Shown: positions 1 to 7,458 of the stretch, in pieces | Numbering within the stretch: the first letter of the stretch is position 1 | How the letters are laid out: every line of letters starts with the position of its first letter | Made by a program: the position numbers and the translations under genes | The notes under the pieces: generated by a model | The model's input: the letters and a program-made list of their open reading frames with translations, nothing else | Told to the model about the DNA's origin: nothing | The model's database searches: none | NCBI GenBank assembly: GCA_017553325.1 | Contig: JAFZMH010000010.1 | Location: 1-39,549, forward strand | Source: Clostridia bacterium | GTDB lineage: Bacteria > Bacillota > Clostridia > Christensenellales > CAG-917 | Direction: 5' to 3' | Length of the DNA stretch: 39,549 nucleotides

Positions 1-111
1 AAAAACCTGTGTGCGATGAGATGCAAGAAAGGTGCGCACGCGAATCGCCTAATGTACAAAACCGTACATGACGATGAGCGCACGCAAACCTGCCGAAGCA
101 GGTCGCGCATC
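1..111. repeat. Structured intergenic repeat, copy 1 (type I)
   Basis: First of two copies that match base for base over 110 bases (2-111 and 145-254). It begins AAAAACCTGTGTGCGATGAG. The middle stem is GTGCGC (32-37) with GCGCAC (78-83). The inner hairpin is ATGTAC (52-57) with GTACAT (64-69). A separate perfect hairpin ACCTGC-CGAA-GCAGGT lies near the right end. The right outer arm is poorer than in copy 2, and the left edge of the window may cut the element. It contains no open frame of note. Confidence 0.8.
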
Positions 112-144
112 TTTGATGGTTTTGCTTGTGTTGCGCCGTTTATG

Positions 145-264
145 AAAACCTGTGTGCGATGAGATGCAAGAAAGGTGCGCACGCGAATCGCCTAATGTAC
201 AAAACCGTACATGACGATGAGCGCACGCAAACCTGCCGAAGCAGGTCGCGCATCACACAAGTTT
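145..264. repeat. Structured intergenic repeat, copy 2 (type I)
   Basis: Exact duplicate of copy 1 after a 33-base spacer (112-144), which shows no gene. The right end reads GCATCACACAAGTTTTT and pairs imperfectly with the left end AAAACCTGTGTGCGATG. The right arm covers the last codons (Lys-Leu-Val) and the TGA stop of the flavodiiron gene, so the repeat runs into coding sequence. The inner hairpin is ATGTAC (195-200) with GTACAT (207-212). It is placed to terminate the minus-strand flavodiiron transcript. Confidence 0.8.
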
Positions 265-2046
265 TTCAAAGTCGGCAGCGCCATGCTTGCACAAAGGACA
301 AATGAAGTCCTCGGGGAGTTCATCGCCCTCGTAGACGTAGCCGCAGACCTTGCAGACGTAGCCTTTCTTGCCCTCTGTTTGTGGCTTCGGCTTGACGTTC
401 TTTTGATAATAGGTGTAAGTCATCGTCTCGACGCTGTTGATAACTCTCGCTTCCGTGACGGAGCAGATAAACATCCCGTGCGTGCCGAGGTCCAAATACT
501 CGTCCACCTTCAAGGACATATAGGAGTTGATGTATCTCGGGAGCACCGCAAGTCCGTTTGCGGAATGGATGACGTCGTCCTGACCTTCAAACTTGTCAAC
601 GTTTCTGCCGCTCCTGAACCCAAAGCACTCGAACACGCTGAACGGCGCTTCGATTGAGAGGCAGTTGACGTTCATAACGCCCGTCTGTTTGATGACGTGG
701 TGAGAATAATTTTGCTTGTTGATGGTGACCGCCACTCTTGACGGAGTGTTGGTGACCTGCGTGACCGCGTTGACGATGAGACCGTTGTCCTTTTCGCCGT
801 CGTTTGAGGTGACGACGTAGAGACCGTAGCCGATGTTGAAGAGCGCTTTGTCGTCGTTTTTGACTTGCTGTATATCGCTTCTTGCGATATATTCGCCGCA
901 GAGTTCGTCCGCAAGGGCCTCGATTTCCTTTTTGCTCTCATCGGAGAGCGCGCTCATAATGCGAACACCGTGCTCGCAGTATTTGAGGTTCTTGCAGTTT
1001 TCAAGCATACCCTTCATAACTTTCGTCGCCATAGGCGCCCAAGAGCCGTTTTCGACAAACGCGACCGTCTTGTTGGAGAAGTTGCGTTCTTTCAAATTCT
1101 CGATGAACGTGCGCATAAACGGGAAGATTTCCGCATTGTAGGTCGTGGTTGCAAACACGATTTTGCCATAGCGGAAGGCGTCTTCGACTGCTTCTGCCAT
1201 ATCGCAACGTGCGAGGTCGCTGACTTCGACGCGCGGACAACCCTTGTCTTTGAGTTTCTTTGCCAAGAGTTCAATCGCTTCTTTGGTGTGTCCGTAGACG
1301 GAAGTGTAGGCAATCACTATGCCCTCTGTCTCCACGCTATAGGACGACCAAGTGTTGTAGAGTCCGATATAATAGCCGAGGTTCTCGTCGAGCACGGGGC
1401 CGTGGAGCGGACAAATCCTGTCAATATCGAGGTCTGCCGCCTTTTTGAGGAGAAGTTGAACCTGCGCGCCGTATTTTCCGACGATGCCAAAATAATATCT
1501 CCTCGCTTCGCACGCCCAATCTTCCTCAACGTCGAGCGCACCGAATTTGCCAAAGCCGTCCGCCGAGAAGAGAGTTTTGGAAGCAACGTCGTAGGTGACG
1601 ATGACCTCGGGCCAGTGCACCATAGGGGCCGCTATAAACACGAGCGTGTGTTCGCCAAGGTCCAAGACGTCTCTGTCGTTAACGACAATGCGTCTGTCCG
1701 CGAAGTCCGTGCCAAAGAAATTTTGCATCATTTGGAACGCCTTTTGAGACGCCACGACTGTCGCCTTGTCGTAGACCTTCAAAAAGTTTGCGATGTTTGC
1801 GGAGTGGTCGGGCTCCATGTGTTGAACGATGAGATAGTCGGGCTTTCTCGTGCCGAGCGCCTTCTTGACGTTGTCAAGCCATTCGTGCGTAAATCTCGCC
1901 TCAACCGTATCGATGACTGCAACCTTTTTGTCGAGAATGACGTAGGAATTGTACGCCATACCATTGGGCACGTCGTACATGCCTTCAAACAGGTCTATGT
2001 CGTGGTCGTTTACGCCAACGTATTTGATGTCGTCGGTGATTTTCAT
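253..2046 (-). CDS. Flavodiiron protein with fused flavin reductase-like and rubredoxin domains
   Basis: A 597-residue cytoplasmic oxygen- or NO-reducing flavodiiron protein with four domains. The metallo-beta-lactamase-like diiron domain (about 1-240) carries the ligands His76, Glu78, Asp80, His81, His144 (HWPE), Asp163 and His215 (PLHGP). The flavodoxin domain (about 243-385) starts with the FMN loop YTSVYGHTKEA. A flavin reductase-like FMN domain follows (about 395-545). The C-terminal rubredoxin (about 563-597) has CKVC and CPLC iron knuckles. Family knowledge: such proteins protect anaerobes by reducing O2 (or NO) to water (or N2O) with electrons arriving via rubredoxin. Here the electron relay is fused on. 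The start has a good AAGGAG site. It lies 75 bases after the transketolase C subunit, possibly separated from it by a weak terminator. The preferred substrate cannot be read from sequence. Confidence 0.93.
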   Translation of the reverse strand: MKITDDIKYVGVNDHDIDLFEGMYDVPNGMAYNSYVILDKKVAVIDTVEARFTHEWLDNVKKALGTRKPDYLIVQHMEPDHSANIANFLKVYDKATVVASQKAFQMMQNFFGTDFADRRIVVNDRDVLDLGEHTLVFIAAPMVHWPEVIVTYDVASKTLFSADGFGKFGALDVEEDWACEARRYYFGIVGKYGAQVQLLLKKAADLDIDRICPLHGPVLDENLGYYIGLYNTWSSYSVETEGIVIAYTSVYGHTKEAIELLAKKLKDKGCPRVEVSDLARCDMAEAVEDAFRYGKIVFATTTYNAEIFPFMRTFIENLKERNFSNKTVAFVENGSWAPMATKVMKGMLENCKNLKYCEHGVRIMSALSDESKKEIEALADELCGEYIARSDIQQVKNDDKALFNIGYGLYVVTSNDGEKDNGLIVNAVTQVTNTPSRVAVTINKQNYSHHVIKQTGVMNVNCLSIEAPFSVFECFGFRSGRNVDKFEGQDDVIHSANGLAVLPRYINSYMSLKVDEYLDLGTHGMFICSVTEARVINSVETMTYTYYQKNVKPKPQTEGKKGYVCKVCGYVYEGDELPEDFICPLCKHGAADFEKLV

Positions 2047-2071
2047 AATTTGTTCTCCTTATAATATTGTC

Positions 2072-2098
2072 AAAAACGGCGTTTTACCCCGCTGTTTT
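2072..2098 (-). terminator. Possible weak terminator between transketolase C subunit and flavodiiron gene
   Basis: On the minus strand, AAAACAGCG and CGCCGTTTTT can pair around a short loop with one mismatch, and the stem runs into a T stretch. It would end the transketolase transcript or allow only partial read-through into the flavodiiron gene. The stem is short. Confidence 0.4.
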
Positions 2099-2121
2099 GC
2101 TTGGATAAAGCGCCGATTTTG

Positions 2122-3060
2122 TTATTTTCTGCTTATTGCTTCTTTTGCCGCCTTCACGATGTCGTTGGTGGTCAAGCCGTAAACCTCGCTGAGATATGCG
2201 TTCTTGCCGACCTGTCCGAATTCATCCCTGACGCCCACCATCTTGAGAGGCACAGGACAATTTTCGACGACCACTTCGCTGACCGCACTGCCAAGCCCGC
2301 CGAACACGTTGTGGTTTTCGCAGGTGACGATTGCGCCCGTCTTCTTTGCCGCCTCGACGATTGCGTCCTTGTCGATAGGCTTCCAGGTGTGGATGTTGAC
2401 GACCTTTGCGGACACGCCCTCTTCTTTCAAGAGGTCCGCCGCTTGAAGCGCACGCTCCACCATGATACCGCTTGCGATGAGGGTGACGTCCTTGCCGTCT
2501 CTGAGTTCTATCGCCTTGCCGAGTTTGAAGTCGAGCGTCTCGTCGTAAATCTTTGCCGCTTTCTTGCGGAACATACGGATGTAGACCGCGCTTGGATAAT
2601 TAACGATTTCGTCGAGCGCCTTTTCCATCATCGTGGCGTCCGTCGGCTCAAAGCATACCATCTTGGGGATAGAGCGCATTATCGCCATATCTTCAAACGG
2701 CATGTGCGTACCGCCGTTTGCCTCTGCGGCGACGCCCGGTTCGGAACCAACCATCTTGACGTTGAGTCCGGCGTAGGCAACCGAGATGAAGATTTGGTCA
2801 AAGCAACGTCTCGTCGCAAACGGAGCAAAACTGTAGGTGAACGGAATTTTGCCCATTGCGGACATACCCGCCGCCATACCAATCATATTTGCCTCTGCGA
2901 TGCCCACGTTGAAAAATCTGTTTGGAAACGCTTCTTTGAAGCATTTGGTCGCGTGGCAACTCATAAGGTCTGCGTCAAGGACGACGATGCGGTCGTCTTT
3001 CTTTGCATATTCCACAAGCGCGGAAGCCAAAGTTTGTCTAATTTCTCTTTCGTCCGTCAT
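2122..3060 (-). CDS. Transketolase, C-terminal subunit
   Basis: A 312-residue protein covering the pyrimidine-binding and C-terminal domains of transketolase, the second half of the split enzyme seen in many Firmicutes and archaea. With the N subunit it transfers two-carbon ketol groups between sugar phosphates in the non-oxidative pentose phosphate pathway, using thiamine diphosphate. The pyrimidine-domain stretch AAGMSAMGKIPFTYSFAPFA and the C-terminal segment CENHNVFGGLGSAV are typical. I place the start at MTDEREIRQ (ATG at 3060), not at the in-frame ATG at 3120, because it overlaps the N-subunit stop by one base (TAATG). This suggests translational coupling and equal subunit output. Confidence 0.93.
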   Translation of the reverse strand: MTDEREIRQTLASALVEYAKKDDRIVVLDADLMSCHATKCFKEAFPNRFFNVGIAEANMIGMAAGMSAMGKIPFTYSFAPFATRRCFDQIFISVAYAGLNVKMVGSEPGVAAEANGGTHMPFEDMAIMRSIPKMVCFEPTDATMMEKALDEIVNYPSAVYIRMFRKKAAKIYDETLDFKLGKAIELRDGKDVTLIASGIMVERALQAADLLKEEGVSAKVVNIHTWKPIDKDAIVEAAKKTGAIVTCENHNVFGGLGSAVSEVVVENCPVPLKMVGVRDEFGQVGKNAYLSEVYGLTTNDIVKAAKEAISRK

Positions 3061-3878
3061 TACTCCGTCCTCCCCGTTTCCTTTCTCCAAAGTTCTTCGC
3101 TGATTGACATGCTGTGGCAATTGCTCGCGGCTTCCGCAAAGCTTGCGCCCTTGCCCTTCACCGTATTGAGGACTATCATGTGCGCCTTGCCCTTTGTCGC
3201 TTTCGCCTTGTCGATTGCGTCGGCAATCTCTGCTATGTTGTTGCCGTCGATGTCCTGAACGTCAAAGCCGAACGATTTCCACTTTTCAACCGGAGAGGCA
3301 ATGTCGCAGATGTCCGCAACCTTGCCGTCGAGCTGCATCTTGTTGTAGTCGAGCATAACGATAAGGTTGTCGAGCCCGTGCGAGCCCGCATACATACTCG
3401 CTTCCCAAATCTGCCCTTCTTGGCTCTCGCCGTCGCCGATTATGCAGTAGATCGTCGCGGGATTGCCGTCCAGCCTTGCCACTTCCGCCATACCGACGGC
3501 AACGGAAAGTCCCTGCCCCAAAGAGCCGGCGGTCATATCAATGCCCGGCGTTTTGAGCCTGTCGCAGTGAGACGGAAGATGCGTGCCGTTTTGGTTGAGC
3601 GTCTTTTCCCACTCTCTCGGATAGAACCCGAGGTCACCAAGCACGACGTACATCGCGGGGCCGGCGTGTCCTTTGGACATAATCACGCGGTCTCTTGTCT
3701 GCCAATTCGGGTTTTTCGGATCGACTTTTGCTTTGTCATAATAAATAACCGTCAAAGCATCCATCACGGACATAACGCCTCCGATATGGCCGACGCCGAA
3801 GCGCCCAATCATCTCGATTGCGTCGTCGCGGAGTTGTCTTGCTTTGGCGGTCAAGAATTCAAGTTTTGAAGATTCCAT
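3060..3878 (-). CDS. Transketolase, N-terminal subunit
   Basis: A 272-residue thiamine diphosphate-binding half of split transketolase. The ThDP/magnesium motif GDGESQEGQIWEASMYAG with the downstream Asn (LDYNKMQLDG) is intact, as are the conserved SKGHAGPAMYV and the glycine-rich GSLGQGLSVAVGMA loop. The start is placed at MESSKLEF: AGGAGGG lies six bases upstream, whereas the in-frame ATG seven codons earlier would put that site inside the gene. A promoter at 3904-3932 drives this gene and its C subunit. The subunits together form the alpha2beta2-type enzyme of the pentose phosphate pathway. Confidence 0.94.
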   Translation of the reverse strand: MESSKLEFLTAKARQLRDDAIEMIGRFGVGHIGGVMSVMDALTVIYYDKAKVDPKNPNWQTRDRVIMSKGHAGPAMYVVLGDLGFYPREWEKTLNQNGTHLPSHCDRLKTPGIDMTAGSLGQGLSVAVGMAEVARLDGNPATIYCIIGDGESQEGQIWEASMYAGSHGLDNLIVMLDYNKMQLDGKVADICDIASPVEKWKSFGFDVQDIDGNNIAEIADAIDKAKATKGKAHMIVLNTVKGKGASFAEAASNCHSMSISEELWRKETGRTE

Positions 3879-3903
3879 CGAGCTCCCTCCTACAAACAAA
3901 TTC

Positions 3904-3932
3904 AGTATAACATTTTGGCGCCGTTATTTCAA
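3904..3932 (-). promoter_or_regulatory. Promoter of the transketolase operon
   Basis: Minus-strand TTGAAA (3927-3932), a 17-base spacer, then TATACT (3904-3909). The box lies about 25 bases before the AGGAGGG/ATG of the N subunit. It is divergent from the small secreted protein gene at 4027. Confidence 0.7.
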
Positions 3933-4026
3933 GCGAATATTTGATTTAAATAAAGAATTTATTTATCCCGCCAAAACCGCCACGCGCAGCAGGAATAAAA
4001 CCACGCAATTTGCGCAGTCTAACGAC

Positions 4027-4470
4027 ATGAAAAAACTTGTCAAAACCACCCTGTTTGCACTCGTCGTCGCTTTTGTCGTCATAGCCTGCGCACAGGCGCT
4101 TGCCGGCAATACCCCAATAGCCTACGCGGAAAAGAAGGAGAGCCCAATCTATTCCTACCTCACGGACGACATAATCGCCCTCTACGAAGAGGACGTCGCG
4201 GGAGAAGCCGTCGTGACGAACGTCCCAAGCGCACGGCTTGAAAAACTTGCCAAAGAACACGGATTTTCCCTGCAAAAAACAAAGGCGCTAATTATCCTCT
4301 CCGACCTCTCCAGGCGCGTCGACCAATACAAGACTTTCAAAACCCTCGCCAAAATGACTGACAAAGAGATCTTCAAATTTGGCAAACACCTCGTGGATGA
4401 ATACGGCAAAACATTAACCGAGGAAGAAAAACAAAAATTGAAACAAAAGGCGCTCAATGCCTTAAAGTAA
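4027..4470 (+). CDS. Small secreted protein of unknown function
   Basis: A 147-residue protein with a classical signal peptide (Lys-Lys, hydrophobic core about 7-20, likely cleavage after QALA or AYA, residues 26-34). The mature part is short, highly charged and predicted helical, with a Lys-rich amphipathic C-terminus (TEEEKQKLKQKALNALK). I do not recognise a family. The start is chosen because the open frame extends upstream to 3844 but only this Met precedes the signal peptide. No Shine-Dalgarno sequence is visible before it. It is transcribed towards the metallophosphoesterase gene and separated from it by two structured repeats. Confidence 0.7.
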   Translation: MKKLVKTTLFALVVAFVVIACAQALAGNTPIAYAEKKESPIYSYLTDDIIALYEEDVAGEAVVTNVPSARLEKLAKEHGFSLQKTKALIILSDLSRRVDQYKTFKTLAKMTDKEIFKFGKHLVDEYGKTLTEEEKQKLKQKALNALK

Positions 4471-4505
4471 AACTAATCAACATAAGAATTTAATTTATAA
4501 ATTAA

Positions 4506-4626
4506 AAACCGCTCAGTTTAGATGAAGAGCGCGAAAAAGCCCGTTTGCGAAGGATGAGCGTACAAGTCGTACGTGACCCCTGAACAAACGGGCTTGGACA
4601 ATGCTATTCGCTAAACTGCGCGGTTT
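4506..4626. repeat. Structured intergenic repeat, type II
   Basis: Outer arms AAACCGCTCAGTTTAG (4506-4521) and CTAAACTGCGCGGTTT (4611-4626) pair with one mismatch. The middle arms AAGCCCGTTTG (4537-4547) and CAAACGGGCTT (4585-4595) are perfect. The inner hairpin is CGTAC (4559-4563), AAGTC, GTACG (4569-4573). It shares GATGAAGAGCGCGAAAAAGC with the element at 17674. It sits in tandem with a type I copy between convergent genes. Confidence 0.85.
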
Positions 4627-4631
4627 GTAAG

Positions 4632-4753
4632 ACCGTGTGAGCGGTATGAGATGCAAGAAAACAAAATAAATAACGCCACCCAATGTACAAAGACGTACAC
4701 GGTGGCGTTTATTGTTGTGGTTGACGACGCAGGTCGCCCGCTCACACGGTTTT
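4632..4753. repeat. Structured intergenic repeat, type I, with perfect outer arms
   Basis: Outer arms ACCGTGTGAGCGG (4632-4644) and CCGCTCACACGGT (4738-4750) are perfectly complementary over 13 bases. The middle arms are AACGCCACC (4672-4680) with GGTGGCGTT (4701-4709). The inner arms are TGTAC (4684-4688) with GTACA (4695-4699). Conserved linkers TGAGATGCAAGAAAACAAAA and GACGCAGGTCGC match the element at 11355. The right end TTTTAA runs into the TAA stop of the metallophosphoesterase gene. Confidence 0.87.
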
Positions 4754-6212
4754 AATACATGATGTCAGAAGTATCGCCCTTTTCCGCCGAAACACCTTCA
4801 TAATCTCTGTAATAGTTCTTTGGCGTGGACGTGAAGGTGCCGTCGTTCTTGATCGTGATGACAGTGCAGCCACGTTGAGAATGCTCTTTGAAGATGCCCG
4901 CGTAGGCGAGATAGTCGATGCTCATGCCGTAGGTCAAGCGAATGCCCTTGTAGGAGATTGAGAAGTTGTTGTAGTGGTCGTGGCCGCAGAAGACTGCTTG
5001 GAGTCCGTGCGTCAAGCCCTCTTCAAAGAAGTTGTCTTCTCTGTATCCGCAGAAGACGCCGTAGGTTGTGACGCCGTGGCGCGTCTTGTAGTTTTCGCCC
5101 ATGACGCCGTAGTAGTAGGTGACGTCCGCCGAGATAACTTCACCTTCGGTGAGTTTCTCGTTTTTGATTTCACCCTTCTTTTCTACGACTTGTTTCCAAG
5201 CGTCGCGGTATTCTACGAGCGGGATGTGGAAGTACGCCATATTCTTGACAGGTGCGTCCGCTCCGCCGTTCGCTACGTTTGCGGCACGAATCTTGTCCAT
5301 CTCTTGCACGTACCAGTCTACTTGACATTGATGCAAGTTGTCGTATTTCCATTGAATTCCGAGATAGTCGCCGTCAAAATAGCTGTGGCTGTCCAAAACG
5401 ACGATTGCCTGTGTGACTATGCCGGCGCTGTTTTTGACTTTGATGATGTTGTTGCCTGCGCCTGCCTCGTCAAACCCGTCTTTGGTTTGCGTGTCGTCAA
5501 TGGCGGGATTGCGCCCGAACAAGCAATACTCATAGTTTTGATCCTCATAATACTTGAGGATGTCTTGTTTGTTGTGCGTGCCGTAGATTTCGGTGTCGTG
5601 GTTGCCAAAGGCAAACGTCCAATACACGCCGAGGTGTTCCATCATATTGGAGAAGATTTGCGTAGCGTGCAAGTTGTTGAACGTACCCGCTTGGAAGGGC
5701 ACCGGATATGCGATGTCGCCCGTGACTACGACGAGGTCGGGTTGTTCTTGACGCACCATGGTTGCAACCGCGTTGAGCGCCCAAGCGTCCGTCTTGCTTG
5801 AGAAGCAACCGCCGCCGATGTGCACGTCCGTGATTTGAACGACCTTAAAGTCTCTGTCCGTCACAAACGTCCAATAGCCGTCCGCCTGGTCCTTGTAAAG
5901 ACCTCCGTTCGCCTTGGTGAGTTGCGGACGCTCCGTCGAATACACGACCTTTTCGACGCTGTCGCCTTGCTTTATGAGTCCCTTCGTGCCGACCTCGTTG
6001 GCAATCGCGCAGGACGAGATGAAAATCGCAAGCGCAAGAAGAATCGAGCCTGCGATGATGAGACCTTTTATCGTTTTCTTCTTCTTTTGCTCTTTTGTGA
6101 GTTTCTTCTTTTCCTTCTTTGCATTTTTCGGTTTTTCCGCCTCGACGGGCTCCTCTGCGGGAGCGACAAGCTCTTGTTGCTCTTCGAGTTCTTGTTTGAT
6201 TTCTTCGCTCAT
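4752..6212 (-). CDS. Membrane-anchored calcineurin-like metallophosphoesterase
   Basis: A 486-residue protein. A charged cytoplasmic tail (acidic 1-30, very Lys-rich 31-48) precedes one membrane helix (about 49-70), so the catalytic domain is probably outside the cell. The domain has the usual dimetal motifs: Asp129-x-His131 (ITDVHIGG), Gly-Asp166 (VVTGDIAYP), Gly-Asn204-His205-Asp (GNHDTE), a later His in YFHIPLVEYRD and the closing GHDH. Family knowledge: such enzymes hydrolyse phosphomonoesters or phosphodiesters, and substrates vary too much to name one here. It is transcribed alone from a promoter at 6253-6280 and ends at a structured repeat. The start has AGGGAG nine bases upstream. Confidence 0.88.
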   Translation of the reverse strand: MSEEIKQELEEQQELVAPAEEPVEAEKPKNAKKEKKKLTKEQKKKKTIKGLIIAGSILLALAIFISSCAIANEVGTKGLIKQGDSVEKVVYSTERPQLTKANGGLYKDQADGYWTFVTDRDFKVVQITDVHIGGGCFSSKTDAWALNAVATMVRQEQPDLVVVTGDIAYPVPFQAGTFNNLHATQIFSNMMEHLGVYWTFAFGNHDTEIYGTHNKQDILKYYEDQNYEYCLFGRNPAIDDTQTKDGFDEAGAGNNIIKVKNSAGIVTQAIVVLDSHSYFDGDYLGIQWKYDNLHQCQVDWYVQEMDKIRAANVANGGADAPVKNMAYFHIPLVEYRDAWKQVVEKKGEIKNEKLTEGEVISADVTYYYGVMGENYKTRHGVTTYGVFCGYREDNFFEEGLTHGLQAVFCGHDHYNNFSISYKGIRLTYGMSIDYLAYAGIFKEHSQRGCTVITIKNDGTFTSTPKNYYRDYEGVSAEKGDTSDIMY

Positions 6213-6252
6213 AATATTCTCCCTATAGAATATTTTATTGTTTTATAATTCT

Positions 6253-6280
6253 ATATTAACACTTGTTTTGAAAATGTCAA
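6253..6280 (-). promoter_or_regulatory. Promoter of the metallophosphoesterase gene
   Basis: Minus-strand TTGACA (6275-6280), a 16-base spacer, then TAATAT (6253-6258). The gene starts about 40 bases downstream. The neighbouring hexamer AATATA at 17-base spacing is an alternative -10. Confidence 0.6.
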
Positions 6281-6287
6281 TATAGAC

Positions 6288-7199
6288 TTAATTTTCCTGC
6301 GTTTCTTCGTCTGATTTTCGTTTGAGCACGATTTGAACGCTTATGCCCTCTTCGCTCTTGAGTTTTGCGGACGTTTCCTCGCACCTTGCAAGCAAGTCGC
6401 CTATATCGTCAATGCTTTCGGGGACGATTTCAATCGTGCCGATTTTGACGTTGAAACCGTAGTCGTGGAGCATAATTTTTGCCACGCCCTTTACGCCTTC
6501 AAGCCCCGAAAACACAGTTCTAACCGCCTCTTTTTCCTTCTCACACTTGTCGCCGAGCACAACGCCTTTCAGATTGTCGACAATCATAAGCACGCCGTAA
6601 ACGACGATGATTATGCTGACGACTATACCGAAAATCGCGTCAACCGCATACTCGACGTAGGCGGATACCGCAAAGGATATGACGGACGCGGTCGTTATGC
6701 CGATGTCCAAAAAACTGTCCAACATCAGAGCGGAGAGCGCTTTCGATTTGTATTTTTTGTTTGCGAGAGCAAACATCACCGCAAGCCCTATCTTGACGGC
6801 AAGCGCAATCGCTATGAGGGTGCAATACAGGGTGCCGAAATAGAGAGGTTCGGGCATAGCAAGACGGTTTAAAGAGCGCATAAAGAAAACTCCGCCCAGC
6901 ACGACGGACACAGTCGCCACGATAAACCCCGCGACGTACTCGCTCCTGCCGTAGCCGAACGGCGCCTTTTCATCCGATTTTATAAACAACAGCGAAAACG
7001 CAACGACGGTTGCTATCGCGGTCAAAACGTCAAAGAAACTGTTGACGGCGTCCAGCATTATCATAAGGCTGTTCGCCGCAAGTCCCACGTACAACTTGAC
7101 CAAAGCCAACCCCACGTCGCAAAGTATTGCAACGACAAGTATTATCAGCGACTTTTTGGTGCGCTCTTTGAGTGAAAGCTTTTGAAGTTGATTTTCCAT
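6288..7199 (-). CDS. Cation diffusion facilitator family transporter
   Basis: A 303-residue protein with about six membrane helices followed by a cytoplasmic C-terminal domain. The Asp-bearing helices LMIMLDAVNSFFDV and LSALMLDSFLDIGIT correspond to the metal-binding helices II and V of CDF exporters, and FGYGRSEYVAGFIVA is the typical loop after helix II. Family knowledge: these proteins export Zn, Mn, Fe or related divalent ions by proton antiport. The metal cannot be told here. The start at MENQLQKL is preferred over an ATG 57 codons upstream that would read through the neighbouring gene in another frame. It lies one base after the stop of the 85-residue membrane protein, the last gene of a three-gene operon. 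Confidence 0.88.
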   Translation of the reverse strand: MENQLQKLSLKERTKKSLIILVVAILCDVGLALVKLYVGLAANSLMIMLDAVNSFFDVLTAIATVVAFSLLFIKSDEKAPFGYGRSEYVAGFIVATVSVVLGGVFFMRSLNRLAMPEPLYFGTLYCTLIAIALAVKIGLAVMFALANKKYKSKALSALMLDSFLDIGITTASVISFAVSAYVEYAVDAIFGIVVSIIIVVYGVLMIVDNLKGVVLGDKCEKEKEAVRTVFSGLEGVKGVAKIMLHDYGFNVKIGTIEIVPESIDDIGDLLARCEETSAKLKSEEGISVQIVLKRKSDEETQEN

Positions 7200-7200
7200 T

Positions 7201-7458
7201 TTACGATTTGTTCTTCTTGCCGTGGCGCGGTTTTGCATTCTCTTTTTTCTGTTCGCGCTTTTGTTCGCGGAGTTCTCTGTTGGACGCAAGTTCGCGCTTG
7301 TAGGCGTCTTCGTCGAGCCTGCGCTTGTCCGCGGCGTTCCTCGAAAGAAGCATACCGAGCAGCACGACAAACACTACGACCACCACGCCGAGTATTGCAG
7401 AAAGGACGGCTGTCACCATCGACGTATATTCAACAGATGCCATCAATGCGTCAATCAT
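7201..7458 (-). CDS. Small single-helix membrane protein
   Basis: 85 residues: a short N-terminus, one hydrophobic helix (about 15-39) and a long, very basic Arg/Lys/Glu tail predicted to be helical and cytoplasmic. I do not recognise a family. Its ATG overlaps the stop of the surface-protein gene by eight bases, and its stop lies one base before the cation transporter start, so it is tightly coupled to both. It may be an accessory subunit of either neighbour; nothing in the sequence decides this. Confidence 0.72.
   Translation of the reverse strand: MIDALMASVEYTSMVTAVLSAILGVVVVVFVVLLGMLLSRNAADKRRLDEDAYKRELASNRELREQKREQKKENAKPRHGKKNKS

Noticed and set aside
1..254. CRISPR array
   Set aside because: There are only two copies of a 110-base unit with inner hairpins and a single 33-base spacer, and no cas genes.
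865..2064. A 399-residue plus-strand frame opposite the flavodiiron gene
   Set aside because: It is a shadow of a gene with four clear domains; no ribosome site and no recognisable protein.
3844..4026. Upstream extension of the small secreted protein
   Set aside because: It would place the signal peptide inside the protein and overlap the divergent transketolase promoter.
4506..4753. Insertion sequence or MITE with a transposase
   Set aside because: No transposase is encoded anywhere in the window and no target-site duplications could be identified. Mobility by an outside enzyme remains possible but is unsupported.
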